A stretch of DNA of 35,349 bases from Microvirga sp. (GCA_031181145.1 JAPSLB010000024.1:36062-71410), one strand, 5' to 3'. Counted from the stretch's first letter, positions 24,721 to 33,300 are shown. Program-made: numbers and translations. Notes: generated from the letters alone by a model not told the origin.

Positions 24721-25350
24721 ATGAAATTGATCCTGGTCCGTCACGGTGAGACCGTGTGGAACGCCGAGCGCCGTCTGCAGGGGCACGCGGATGCCCCTCT
24801 GTCCCTGCGCGGGATCGATCAAGCCGAGCGCGCCGCCGGCTTCTTCGCCAGTGGGCCGCCTCCGGGTCTTGTCGTCTCGTCGGACCTGAGCCGGGCGCGC
24901 CGCACGGCCGAGCTGCTCGGCTTCTCCGGATTCGATATCGACGAGCGTCTACGCGAAATGGACCTCGGTGACTGGACGGGATGCTGGATCGAGCAGATCG
25001 AAGCCTCGGACAAGGATGCCTATCGCAACTGGCGTCTCGGATCCTTCACTCCGCCTAAGGGAGAAAGCTGGGAGGAGTTTTGCGTTCGCGTCCGAGCAGC
25101 GCTCGACGACGCCATCGCCAGATCCCAGGGCGACGTGGTGATCGTTGCCCACGAAGGCGTGGTTCGAGCGGCCTGCAATGTCCTGATCGGATTGACGCCT
25201 CTCAGCCTCTCCCCCATTGCTCCTGCGGCCATCACGATCTTCGACATTGATCGATCGGCTCAGCCGTGCAGAGCGCGCCTTAGCGCGTTCAACTTTGCCC
25301 CTTCGCCGGATGACCTGAGAGCGCGTGGACTGGACCATGCTCCGGTCTAG
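24721..25350 (+). CDS. Histidine-phosphatase superfamily protein (phosphoglycerate-mutase-like)
   Basis: The 209-residue protein has the RHG signature LVRHGETVWN with phospho-accepting His8, the acid Glu79 in REMDLGDWTG and the second His144 in VAHEGVVRA. These are the core residues of the branch 1 histidine phosphatases (GpmB, CobC, broad-specificity sugar phosphatases). It begins 27 bases after the HAD gene. Two phosphatases of different folds behind a phospho-compound-style importer argue for organophosphate use. A CobC-like alpha-ribazole phosphatase is an alternative, but no cobalamin genes are nearby. Function beyond phosphomonoester hydrolysis or phosphate transfer is not visible. Confidence 0.87.
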   Translation: MKLILVRHGETVWNAERRLQGHADAPLSLRGIDQAERAAGFFASGPPPGLVVSSDLSRARRTAELLGFSGFDIDERLREMDLGDWTGCWIEQIEASDKDAYRNWRLGSFTPPKGESWEEFCVRVRAALDDAIARSQGDVVIVAHEGVVRAACNVLIGLTPLSLSPIAPAAITIFDIDRSAQPCRARLSAFNFAPSPDDLRARGLDHAPV

Positions 25351-25354
25351 CGGT

Positions 25355-25396
25355 CCCTCCTGCGCGAGAGCAGCCTTGCGATAATCGGCAGGAGGG
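25355..25396 (+). terminator. Stem-loop after the phosphatase gene
   Basis: CCCTCCTGC (25355-25363) pairs with GCAGGAGGG (25388-25396) with a 24-base loop, 4 bases after the stop codon. TTCGG follows rather than a T-run. It is likely the 3' end of the operon transcript, but weak as an intrinsic terminator. Confidence 0.4.
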
Positions 25397-25695
25397 TTCG
25401 GTCTGGCCATAGGAGAGACCGCCGGACACTGTCTCTGACGCTCCAGAACGAACTGTCTACGACCGACGCGACGGATGGGCAGTCGAGACAATAAACCTGG
25501 AATATAGCCTGCGACTAAAATCTCACGAGTTCCATCGAAGACCCAGGCATCGCGGGTTTGTACCGGGAATCAAACCAACCGGCCACGACGGCCTTGCCTC
25601 GCCCCGGTCCGGCTCCAATCTAAACAGGTGGATGCACCGGCCGGATTCCGGCGCATTCCCGTCTGTTTCCCACCCGATTCCGATCGGAGCCCTTC
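25397..25695. other. Intergenic region before the hybrid kinase, nothing recognised
   Basis: No supported gene lies in the 345 bp between the phosphatase and the kinase. A short inverted repeat GGTCT-AGACC is present near 25400. A T-arm-like GGTTTGATTCCC on the minus strand near 25570 lacks the rest of a tRNA. GGAG at 25686-25689 serves the kinase start. Confidence 0.5.
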
Positions 25696-27819
25696 GTGTC
25701 GATATCCTCAGTTCGTCTGCACCGGTTGCTGCTGGTGGCCTCATTGCTCGTCCCGGCCATCGTGTTCCTGGCTGCGGCGGCCTGGAATCGGGCCGAGGTC
25801 CTGCGCGACAATGAGGAGACAATCACGCGCACGACAGCGATCCTGCACGAGCACGCCCGCAAGGTCCTGGATACGGTGGAACTCGTCCTCGGACGGGTGG
25901 ATGACCATATCCAGAACATGACACAGGAGGAGATCGCATCTCCAGAGACGAGTGGCTTTCTTCAACGCCTGAGAGTTCCCTTGGAGCAGGTTGTCTCGAT
26001 CTGGATCGCGGACGCCACCGGGAGGGTACTCGCCGGCAGCCAAGACTGGGACCGCACCCTGTCCATCGCAAAGCGCGAGTGGTTCGAGGTTCACCGCGGG
26101 CGTGATGCCGGCACCTATATCAGCGCAGCTTTCGAGGGCAGGGCCACCCGCACCCTGTCCTTTGCCGTCAGCCGCCGCCGCTCGACCCCTGACGGGCATT
26201 TCGCCGGCACGATCCACATTGCGCTCAGCCCGGAGTATTTTAGCCGTTTCTTCCAGGAGGTCTTTCCGCCGGGCCCTCACACTGCGAGCCTGATCCGCCA
26301 GGACGGTGCCGTCCTGGTGCGGTTTCCAACGCCGTCTCCCGATATGCACCTGGGACCGCAGAGCCCTCTGATGCGTAGTATTGCCGCTCGGCCCGATGGG
26401 GGAACCTTCTCGGGGATCTCAACGACCGACGGTCTGGAGCGGTTCTATGCCTATCGCCGCGTCGTGCCGTATCCAGTCTACGTCGTTTCCGGCATCGGCT
26501 TCGACGCGGTGTTCGGGCGCTGGTACTGGAACCTGGCGGTTTATGCCGCAGTAGCCGGTCTCTCGGGGCTGACTCTGCTGCTCGTCTCCTGGCTGGCACT
26601 GCGGCGGGCCAAGGCTGAGCAGGTGGCTCTCGTTCAGCTTCGCCACGAAAGCGAGCAGCGGCTCGCCGCAGAGCAGCGGCTGCTGCAAGCGCAGAAGATG
26701 GAGAGCATCGGCCAGCTGACCGGCGGCATCGCACACGACTTCAACAACCTGCTGGCCGTGATCCTTGGAAACCTGGATCTCCTGCGCAAGCGCATTCCGG
26801 ACGACCGGGCGAAGCGGCTTCTCGAGGGAGCCATCCAGGGAGCGCAGCGTGGCGCCGCCCTGACCCAGCGGCTGCTGGCCTTCTCCCGCCGCCAGGATCT
26901 CACCCCGCAAGCGGTCGACGTGCCGCGGCTCGTAGCCGGCATGACCGACCTGCTGTCGCGTTCGCTCGGCCCGAGCATCCAGATCGCGACCGAGTTCCCT
27001 AGCGACCTGCCGCAGGTCAAGGTCGATCCGAACCAACTGGAAATGGCGCTGCTCAACCTGGCGGTGAACGCCCGTGACGCGATGCCGGTCAGCGGCACGA
27101 TCACGATCTCGGCCCGGGCGGAAGATATCGATCAGGATCATGTGCTGAGCCCGGGAAATTACGTGTGTGTCTGCGTGAGTGACACAGGGATGGGCATGGA
27201 TGCAGCAACCCTTGCCCGCGCCATCGAGCCATTCTTCACGACAAAGGGTATCGGGAAAGGCACGGGGCTGGGTCTCTCGATGATTCATGGCCTAGCGGTC
27301 CAGTCAGGAGGGGCGTTGAAGCTTAAAAGCGAGGTGGGGAAGGGGACCACAGCCGAGATCTGGCTGCCTCAAGGAGAGCCGGTCTCCGAGATTCGTCCGC
27401 GCCGTGAGCGGGAGCGCCTGGCCCATCGCGCCTGCACAGTGCTTCTGGTTGAGGACGACCCGCTGGTGATGATGGGGACGGCCGCCATGCTGGAGGATCT
27501 CGGTCACACGGTCGCAGAGGCGCCCTCCGGAGAGGCGGCCTTGAGGATCCTGCGGACCGATACATCCATAGACCTCGTGGTGACCGATCACGCCATGCCG
27601 GGTATGACCGGACTGGAGCTGGCGGATCGGATCCGGACGGAATGGCCCGGCATGCCGGTTCTGCTGGCCAGCGGCCATGCCGAGCTGCCAGAACGAACCG
27701 GGCTTGCCATCCCTCGTTTGACGAAACCGTTCCGACGCGACGAGCTGGAGAACGCGATCGCATCCATGGTCACGCCCAATTGCGAGCCGTCCAATGTGGT
27801 GTCGTTCCCGCGCGCCTAG
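25696..27819 (+). CDS. Hybrid sensor histidine kinase with C-terminal receiver
   Basis: The 707-residue protein has span 1 at ~9-28, a periplasmic PDC/dCache-like sensor (~30-280, with SIWIADATGRVLAG and WFEVHRGRDAGTYISAAFEG), span 2 at ~285-305 and a coiled segment. HisKA follows with His347 in GGIAHDFNNLLAVI, then HATPase (LEMALLNLAVNARDAM, SDTGMGMD, GTGLGLSMIHGLA), and a receiver domain with Asp631 in VVTDHAMPG. The HDFNN-type H box with attached receiver is common in alphaproteobacteria. The start is GTG 25696 with GGAG 6 bases upstream. No partner regulator gene is adjacent, so it probably relays to a distant histidine phosphotransferase or regulator. The ligand is unknown. Confidence 0.9.
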   Translation: MSISSVRLHRLLLVASLLVPAIVFLAAAAWNRAEVLRDNEETITRTTAILHEHARKVLDTVELVLGRVDDHIQNMTQEEIASPETSGFLQRLRVPLEQVVSIWIADATGRVLAGSQDWDRTLSIAKREWFEVHRGRDAGTYISAAFEGRATRTLSFAVSRRRSTPDGHFAGTIHIALSPEYFSRFFQEVFPPGPHTASLIRQDGAVLVRFPTPSPDMHLGPQSPLMRSIAARPDGGTFSGISTTDGLERFYAYRRVVPYPVYVVSGIGFDAVFGRWYWNLAVYAAVAGLSGLTLLLVSWLALRRAKAEQVALVQLRHESEQRLAAEQRLLQAQKMESIGQLTGGIAHDFNNLLAVILGNLDLLRKRIPDDRAKRLLEGAIQGAQRGAALTQRLLAFSRRQDLTPQAVDVPRLVAGMTDLLSRSLGPSIQIATEFPSDLPQVKVDPNQLEMALLNLAVNARDAMPVSGTITISARAEDIDQDHVLSPGNYVCVCVSDTGMGMDAATLARAIEPFFTTKGIGKGTGLGLSMIHGLAVQSGGALKLKSEVGKGTTAEIWLPQGEPVSEIRPRRERERLAHRACTVLLVEDDPLVMMGTAAMLEDLGHTVAEAPSGEAALRILRTDTSIDLVVTDHAMPGMTGLELADRIRTEWPGMPVLLASGHAELPERTGLAIPRLTKPFRRDELENAIASMVTPNCEPSNVVSFPRA

Positions 27820-27898
27820 ATCATCGAGCCTGGAAAGCGAAATCCACTTTTGGATCGATCCGATGCTCCAGTTCTTCCGGACCAAGCAGAGCGAATTC

Positions 27899-28744
27899 TC
27901 ATTTATAGCCAATACCTGAACCGGCGCGACGAGGAGCCGAGGTTGAGCAAGTGTGCTCTTCCAGCACCAGACGCCACGGGCTGGACGTTATCCCAGGGGG
28001 GATCAATTCCACTCCGAAAACCTCGGCGAGTCTTCGCGGGGTCAGCGCCGCGTCGGGTTTCCCCTGTGTGACGAGGCGACCTGCCTGCATGATGATCAAT
28101 TCATCAGCCGTGCTACAGGCTATCTGCAGATCATGCAGGACTGCGATGACCGTAAGCCCGTCCTGGACGAGCCTCTTGGATTCTTGGAGGAGTGAGAGCT
28201 GATGCTTCAAGTCGAGGCTTGCGATCGGCTCATCGAGGAAGAGCACCTGCTGCCTCTCGAGTGACTGGCCGGCTTTCAGCTGTGCGAGAACACGGGCGAA
28301 ATGCACCCGTTGCCGCTCACCGCCCGACAGGCTCTGGTAGTTGCGTTGGGCGAGATGCGCCACATCGGCCTGTTCGAGGGCGTCGAGTGCAAGACATTGC
28401 CGGTCTCTGCGAGACAGCCCGCGGCCTATTCCCTCGACACCGAGGCAGGCCACTTCGAAAACCGTGAAGGGAAAGTTGAGGTCGGAGGCCTGTGGCATCA
28501 TGGCTCGGCGATGGGCGAGACGCCAGGCCGGAATGGAGCGCAAAGGCTCTCCGTTCCAGCGGATTGATCCGCCTGTCGGCTGAAGCTCGCCGCAGAGGAT
28601 GCGCAGAAGCGTGGATTTACCGGCGCCGTTGGGGCCGATGACGATGCTGAAGGAACCGCTTGCAAACGAGAGGTCGACACTGTCGATCAGCATCCTGCTC
28701 CCGCTGCGGTAGGAGATGCCTTCGGCTTCCAGGATTGCGGTCAT
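27899..28744 (-). CDS. hmuV: Heme ABC importer ATPase
   Basis: The 281-residue ATPase has Walker [10 protein letters not shown] (37-45), Q-loop MMPQASDLNFPFTV, signature LSGGERQRV, Walker B VLFLDEPIASLDLK and an H-loop in VLHDLQIA. The LNFPFTVFEVA segment and length are typical of HmuV. The start is ATG 28744, 5 bases past the HmuU stop. The open frame extends upstream into hmuU in another reading and is not used. It is the last gene of the minus-strand heme transport operon hemP-hmuT-hmuU-hmuV. The tail after ~255 (SPWRLVLEEHTCSTSAPRRA) is poorly conserved-looking. Confidence 0.92.
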   Translation of the reverse strand: MTAILEAEGISYRSGSRMLIDSVDLSFASGSFSIVIGPNGAGKSTLLRILCGELQPTGGSIRWNGEPLRSIPAWRLAHRRAMMPQASDLNFPFTVFEVACLGVEGIGRGLSRRDRQCLALDALEQADVAHLAQRNYQSLSGGERQRVHFARVLAQLKAGQSLERQQVLFLDEPIASLDLKHQLSLLQESKRLVQDGLTVIAVLHDLQIACSTADELIIMQAGRLVTQGKPDAALTPRRLAEVFGVELIPPGITSSPWRLVLEEHTCSTSAPRRAGSGIGYK

Positions 28745-28748
28745 CGTG

Positions 28749-29822
28749 TCATGCCCCCGGACGGCGCAGCAGAAGCCAGAGGAAGAACGGCGCGCCGATG
28801 GCGGCGGTGAGTATGCCGATGGGCAACTCCGCAGGCGCGGTGACGGTCCGCGCCACCGTATCCGCAGCGACGAGCAGGGCCGCACCGAGCAGCGCGGAAG
28901 CGGGAAGCAGCATCCGGTGGTCGGCACCCGCCATGAGGCGCAGCACATGCGGCACCATGATTCCGACGAAGCCGATCATGCCGGCGGCGGCGACCGAGGC
29001 TCCCACTGCGACCGCCACGAGCATGATCGTCAGAGCCTTCACCCGTTGTACCGGCACGCCGAGATGAAAGGCCTCCGCCTCCCCGAGCGCGAGCGCGTTC
29101 AGGCCACGCGCGAGGAATGGCATGGCCAGAAGGGTCGGCACGATGAAAGGCGTTGCCGTCACGACCTTCGTCCAGGTCGCCCCGCTCAGAGAGCCGAGGG
29201 ACCAGAAGGAGAGATCGCGCAATTGCCGATCGTCGCTCAGGTACGAGAACAGGCCCATGATCGCGCCCGAGAACGCACCGAACGCAACACCGGCCAGAAG
29301 CATGGTGGCAATCGATGTACGCCCGCTGCGGGTAGCAATGACGTAGAGCGCGAACGTCGTCAGCAGGCCGCCGGTGAAAGCACCGATGGGCAGGGCCATG
29401 AAGGGCAGGGGCCCGATGAGGGGGGCCAGGAGCGCATCGCCGAGCACGATGGTCGTCGCGGCCGCCAAAGCCGCTCCCGCCGAGACGCCGATGAGGCTCG
29501 GATCGGCGAGCGGATTGCGGAAGAGGCCTTGCATCAGAGCGCCGGAAGAGGCAAGAGCCGCGCCAATGAGCAGGCCGAGCAACAGGCGCGGCAACCGCAC
29601 CTGCAGGATGATGAGGGCGTCGCCACCCGCCATTGCCGTGGGGCTGACGAGCGCATCTGTCACGATGCGCAAGACACGCGCCGGAGGCAGACCGGTCGCG
29701 CCAAGGCCCAGAGCGCCGAGACTCACCAGTAGAACCAGAGAGGCAAGGGCCGCCAGCAGCCACGGCTTTTGGGGATACAGTTCAAGTCGCATCCGATGAG
29801 CAGACAGAGCAACGGAAGTCAT
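28749..29822 (-). CDS. hmuU: Heme ABC importer permease
   Basis: This 357-residue FecCD/BtuC-family permease has about ten spans. RLPRLLLGLLIGAALASSGA, MQGLFRNPLADPSLIGVSAG and GFVGIMVPHVLRLMAGADHR are the hallmark sequences of the family, including the coupling helix region. It overlaps hmuT by 4 bases (ATGA at 29822-29819) and is followed by hmuV after 4 bases, so the three are translated as a unit. HmuU dimerises and moves heme delivered by HmuT across the inner membrane. A second in-frame ATG lies 10 codons in (MRLELYP), so the N-terminus could be slightly shorter. Confidence 0.93.
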   Translation of the reverse strand: MTSVALSAHRMRLELYPQKPWLLAALASLVLLVSLGALGLGATGLPPARVLRIVTDALVSPTAMAGGDALIILQVRLPRLLLGLLIGAALASSGALMQGLFRNPLADPSLIGVSAGAALAAATTIVLGDALLAPLIGPLPFMALPIGAFTGGLLTTFALYVIATRSGRTSIATMLLAGVAFGAFSGAIMGLFSYLSDDRQLRDLSFWSLGSLSGATWTKVVTATPFIVPTLLAMPFLARGLNALALGEAEAFHLGVPVQRVKALTIMLVAVAVGASVAAAGMIGFVGIMVPHVLRLMAGADHRMLLPASALLGAALLVAADTVARTVTAPAELPIGILTAAIGAPFFLWLLLRRPGA

Positions 29823-30682
29823 CGTTTTGCTTCGCCCACCTGATCGGGATGGAGCGCCGCCATTAGATCGCGTGCAGCCGCAGGCGTGCGCGGGCCGAAG
29901 CCGAGGAGATAGAGCGAGTCCATGACCACGAGCCGCTTGCCGTTTGCTGCCGGGGTCATGGCAAAAGCCGGAAGCGCGAAGGGATCAGAAGCTGCGCCTC
30001 CGGGGCCGTGATCCATCATGACGACGGCCTCCGGCGCCGCTGCGATCAAGCCCTCATCCGACAGGGGCTTCCAGCCTGTGAGCGATGAGGCGACATTGGT
30101 TGCGCCGGCGAGCGAGAGCATGGCGTCGGCGGTGGTCCCCCGTCCGCCGACGAGCGGTCTCCCGTTCTGGAGCGACAGGACGAAGAGGGCCTGCGCGGGC
30201 CGAGACACGCGCGCCCGGGCATCGGCGAGTCGAGTAAAGCCGGCTTCGATCTCCTTCACGAGAGCGGCACCCTGCTCGGCCGCGCCCACGGCCTGCGCGA
30301 TGGTCTCGACCCGCCTCACGATTCCGGCCGGGCTCGGTTCGTCGGGGACCCTGATGATCGTGACGCCAGCCTGCTCGACCAGTTTCAGGACATCGGGCGG
30401 GCCTGCCCCCTCCGAGGCGACGACAAGGGTCGGGCCGAGCGAGAGCAGGCCCTCTGCGCCGAGCGCGCGGACATAGCCCACATTGGCCTTCGTCCTGAGA
30501 GCCTCGCCGGGAAAGAGGCTCGTGGAATCCACGCCCACGATCTCCTCGGCCTTCCCGAGGCGGTAGAGGATTTCCGTCACCGCCCCGCCGATGCTGATGA
30601 TACGGCGTGCCGAATGGGCCCGCAGTCGGGAGGCGCAGAGGAAAAACGGTGGGGCAAGAAGCAGCGCGCGGCGAGACAGCAT
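29819..30682 (-). CDS. hmuT: Periplasmic heme-binding protein
   Basis: The 287-residue cluster A-II binding protein has a signal sequence starting MLSRRALLLAPPFFLCASRL, with a twin-Arg pair, so Sec or Tat export is open. It has the typical RRIISIGGAVTEILYRLGKA opening and DSTSLFP. A C-terminal SLYLLGFGPRTP carries a tyrosine in a position used for heme iron in HmuT/ShuT relatives. The first possible start is TTG 30685; I use the adjacent ATG 30682. It lies 14 bases downstream of hemP on the minus strand and overlaps hmuU. It collects heme released by the outer-membrane receptor HmuR, encoded divergently. Confidence 0.92.
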   Translation of the reverse strand: MLSRRALLLAPPFFLCASRLRAHSARRIISIGGAVTEILYRLGKAEEIVGVDSTSLFPGEALRTKANVGYVRALGAEGLLSLGPTLVVASEGAGPPDVLKLVEQAGVTIIRVPDEPSPAGIVRRVETIAQAVGAAEQGAALVKEIEAGFTRLADARARVSRPAQALFVLSLQNGRPLVGGRGTTADAMLSLAGATNVASSLTGWKPLSDEGLIAAAPEAVVMMDHGPGGAASDPFALPAFAMTPAANGKRLVVMDSLYLLGFGPRTPAAARDLMAALHPDQVGEAKR

Positions 30683-30696
30683 CAAGGGACAACCTT

Positions 30697-30867
30697 CTAT
30701 TTGGTGAGGATCAGCTTGCCATTGGCGGTGACGCGCAGGCGGTAGCGTTCGCCCCGGTGAAGCAGCACCACCTCGCGCGCCGTTCCGATCAGGCTCGCGA
30801 CCTCGATCTCTTTCGTGGAAGTGGGTCTGATGGCTTTTGAATCCGGCGGCTGCGGCGGGCTGCGCAC
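30697..30867 (-). CDS. hemP: Small hemin uptake protein HemP
   Basis: A 56-codon gene is read on the minus strand from GTG 30867 to TAG 30697. It is supported by GGAGA placed 6 bases before the GTG. The C-terminal half reads EVVLLHRGERYRLRVTANGK and ends LILTK, which is the signature of the HemP/HmuP family (Y-x-L-R-x-T-x-x-G-K-L-I-L-T-K). A stop lies 6 codons upstream of the GTG, so the protein cannot be much longer. It is the first gene of the hmuTUV operon. In Bradyrhizobium and Burkholderia, HmuP acts with Irr as a co-activator of hmuR. The divergent hmuR promoter fits that role here. Confidence 0.88.
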   Translation of the reverse strand: MRSPPQPPDSKAIRPTSTKEIEVASLIGTAREVVLLHRGERYRLRVTANGKLILTK

Positions 30868-30915
30868 GATCGTCTCCAGTTTTTACTTGTTCCAGTTTGG
30901 AGTAAATCTAACCTG

Positions 30916-30951
30916 ACTACGTATTCGTAGTTTAGAACTATGTAAAACTAC
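30916..30951. promoter_or_regulatory. Overlapping inverted repeats in the divergent hemP/hmuR control region
   Basis: ACTACG-TATT-CGTAGT (30916-30931) overlaps GTAGTTT-N11-AAACTAC (30927-30951). The second contains TTTAGAAC, the left half of the Irr-type iron control element TTTAGAA-N3-TTCTAAA, while its right half is degenerate. These AT-rich palindromes lie midway between hemP and hmuR and are the likely site for iron-responsive control of both directions. Confidence 0.5.
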
Positions 30952-30988
30952 CATCAGAGCAGTCAGTATTGACGCAGTTACTTGATTT

Positions 30989-31036
30989 GGCTATCGGATG
31001 TAAACCCTCCTCTGGACGGGAGGGTTCGAGATAGCC
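30989..31036 (+). promoter_or_regulatory. Long stem-loop in the hmuR 5' leader
   Basis: An outer stem GGCTATC (30989-30995) / GATAGCC (31030-31036) encloses an inner stem AACCCTCC (31003-31010) / GGAGGGTT (31019-31026) with an 8-base loop, 15 pairs in all. It lies ~77 bp before the hmuR ATG. The repeated element AGCCAGCCAG follows (from 31032 and again near 31063), as does CTTGAT/ATCAAG pairing closer to the start. There is no T-run, so a leader RNA element or transcript stabiliser is more likely than a terminator. Confidence 0.5.
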
Positions 31037-31112
31037 AGCCAGCGTGAACTTGATTTCTACGCGAGCCAGCCAGTCATCAAGAAAAACATCATGAAAGACT
31101 GGGACCGTCAGG

Positions 31113-33263
31113 ATGATTACCTTCCTGCGCGAAGGACTTCGCGCGTCTACATCACCCTTTGCTCTGCTCGTTCTGGCACCTCTGCTGAGCGCTCCGCTCT
31201 CGAAGGCGCAGGCGCAAGGCGCTCCTGTGGCGCAACCCGTACTGAACGCGGAAGCCGTACTGGAACTCGACACCATTACGGTAACCTCAGGCAAGACCGA
31301 AGACAGGGCGATCGACGATCTGGCCGGATCGAGCGTCGTCACGCGCCGTCAGATCGATCTGCTCCAATCTTCCCGCGTCTCCGACGTTCTTCAGGGCGTG
31401 CCCGGCGTTGCCGTGCAGGAGACGGGCACCGATCCCGGACAGGCGGTCAACATACGGGGCCTGCAGGATTTCGGCCGCGTGAACGTGCTGGTCGACGGTG
31501 CCCGGCAGGATTATCAGGTGAGCGGCCACGGCGCGAACGGCACCTTCTATCTGGATCCCGAACTGATCGGGCAGGTGGACGTGGTGCGCGGGCCGGTTTC
31601 CACCGTTTATGGATCGGGTGCCATCGGCGGAGTCGTTTCATTCCGGACGCGGACCATCGACGATATCCTGGCCCCCGACGAGAGATACGGAGCGGTGCAG
31701 AAACTCGGGTTCGGGACGAATGGGGCCGGGGTTGTCACCAACAGCATGGCCGGTGCGCGCATCGGCACGGCTGCGGACGTGTTCGGCCAGTTCGTTTACC
31801 GCAATACCGACACCTATCGCGACGGCAATGGCAACAGGATCGAGGATTCCGATTCCGAGTTGCTGTCCGGCCTGTTCAAGTTCAACGTCTCTCCGGCGGA
31901 CGGCCACATCTTGAGCGGTTCCGCCCTGCTGCAGAACTATACTTTCACCAATAACGGCGACACCGGCGCCGGAACCCGTTTCAGCCACGACGTCACCGCG
32001 AACACCTACACACTCGGCTATCGCTTCAATCGGCCGGACAATCCGTGGCTCGACCTGAGCGTGAAGGGCTATTACACCACCACGGAGGACAACAAGCGTG
32101 TGGTGACGCCGAGCAGAACCTCCGGTTTCCTGGGCGTGCGGCCGGGCGATCGCCTTGACTACAGCATGGAGACGCTCGGCTTTGACATCAGCAACACCTC
32201 CCGGTTCGAAGCCTTCGGCCTCGGCCATGCTCTGACCGTGGGCATCGATGGTGCTCGTGACCAAGGCGAAACGCTCGATCGCGCGGGGGGATACGGGGCG
32301 GCCTTCACACCGTCCGGAGAGCGCAACCTGTTCGGCGGCTTCATCCAGGACGAGGTGCGGGTGACACCTTGGCTGCGCGCGATCGGCGCCCTACGTTTCG
32401 ACAGCTATGAACTCGATGGCGGCGGCGTCAGCACCGACGGCTCCCGCGTATCTCCGAAAATCACGGTGGGCGTGGAACCGATCACGGGCATCGAGTTCTA
32501 CGGCACCTATGCGGAAGGTTATCGCGCGCCGTCGATCACGGAGACCCTGATCCAGGGTTCCCACCCATTCCCGATCTTCAACATTCTGCCGAACCCGTTG
32601 CTCCGACCCGAGGTCGCTCACAACCTGGAGGGCGGGGTGAACATACAATATGACGATGTGCTGAAGGCTGGCGACAGGTTCCGGGCCAAGGTCTCGGTGT
32701 TCCACAATCGGATCGACGATTACATCGATTCCGTTGCGGTGGGGCCGGTCTACAACGTGCCCGTGGTTCCGGGCATGCCGGTCGAGGCTTGCGCCTATGC
32801 TCCACACCTTTGCCTCATTGGTATTCAGGATCAGCAGTATCAGAACATCGCGAGAGCCCGGCTGCAGGGAGCGGAACTCGAAGCGGCATACGATTGGGGC
32901 GGAGGATTCGTGACCGTCGCCGGAACCATCATCGACGGCAAGAACGACATCACCGGCGATCCCTTGAACTCCGTCATTCCGAACCGCCTCAGCACGACTC
33001 TCGGTTTCAGGCTGCTCGACAGCAAGCTGACGGTCGGCACACGTCTGACGCTCGTCGACGGCAGCAAGGAGAGCGTCACAAATCCGACGGCAGGTTATGG
33101 CCTCGTCGATCTGTTCGCATCCTACCGCTATGACGAGAACATCAGCGGCGACGTCACCATCCAGAACCTCTTCGACCGGCAATACACGCAATATCTGAAC
33201 AGCGAGCCGAGCCCGGGCCTCACGGCCAGGTTCGGCCTCACGGTCAAGTTCGCCAGTCGTTGA
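31113..33263 (+). CDS. hmuR: TonB-dependent outer-membrane heme/hemoglobin receptor
   Basis: The 716-residue protein has a signal sequence to ~35 (cleavage after AQAQ), a TonB box LDTITVTSGK, a plug domain (~60-170; VSDVLQGVPGVAVQETG, VNIRGLQDFGRVNVLVDG) and a 22-strand beta-barrel. Heme-receptor signatures are present: YRAP at ~470-473, NPLL at ~494-497, and His484 between them, the usual heme-iron ligand of HemR/HmuR. The barrel ends LTVKFASR, without a terminal aromatic residue but with Phe four from the end. It is transcribed divergently from hemP-hmuTUV and precedes hmuQ. The start is ATG 31113; GGGA lies 8 bases upstream. An ATG at 31091 is out of frame. Confidence 0.93.
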   Translation: MITFLREGLRASTSPFALLVLAPLLSAPLSKAQAQGAPVAQPVLNAEAVLELDTITVTSGKTEDRAIDDLAGSSVVTRRQIDLLQSSRVSDVLQGVPGVAVQETGTDPGQAVNIRGLQDFGRVNVLVDGARQDYQVSGHGANGTFYLDPELIGQVDVVRGPVSTVYGSGAIGGVVSFRTRTIDDILAPDERYGAVQKLGFGTNGAGVVTNSMAGARIGTAADVFGQFVYRNTDTYRDGNGNRIEDSDSELLSGLFKFNVSPADGHILSGSALLQNYTFTNNGDTGAGTRFSHDVTANTYTLGYRFNRPDNPWLDLSVKGYYTTTEDNKRVVTPSRTSGFLGVRPGDRLDYSMETLGFDISNTSRFEAFGLGHALTVGIDGARDQGETLDRAGGYGAAFTPSGERNLFGGFIQDEVRVTPWLRAIGALRFDSYELDGGGVSTDGSRVSPKITVGVEPITGIEFYGTYAEGYRAPSITETLIQGSHPFPIFNILPNPLLRPEVAHNLEGGVNIQYDDVLKAGDRFRAKVSVFHNRIDDYIDSVAVGPVYNVPVVPGMPVEACAYAPHLCLIGIQDQQYQNIARARLQGAELEAAYDWGGGFVTVAGTIIDGKNDITGDPLNSVIPNRLSTTLGFRLLDSKLTVGTRLTLVDGSKESVTNPTAGYGLVDLFASYRYDENISGDVTIQNLFDRQYTQYLNSEPSPGLTARFGLTVKFASR

Positions 33264-33300
33264 TTTCCGCCCCCCACCCGATCCAAGGAGGTCGCTTTCC

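Noticed and set aside
25555..25600. tRNA-like T-arm GGTTTGATTCCC on the minus strand
   Set aside because: No acceptor stem, anticodon arm or CCA-compatible end could be folded around it.
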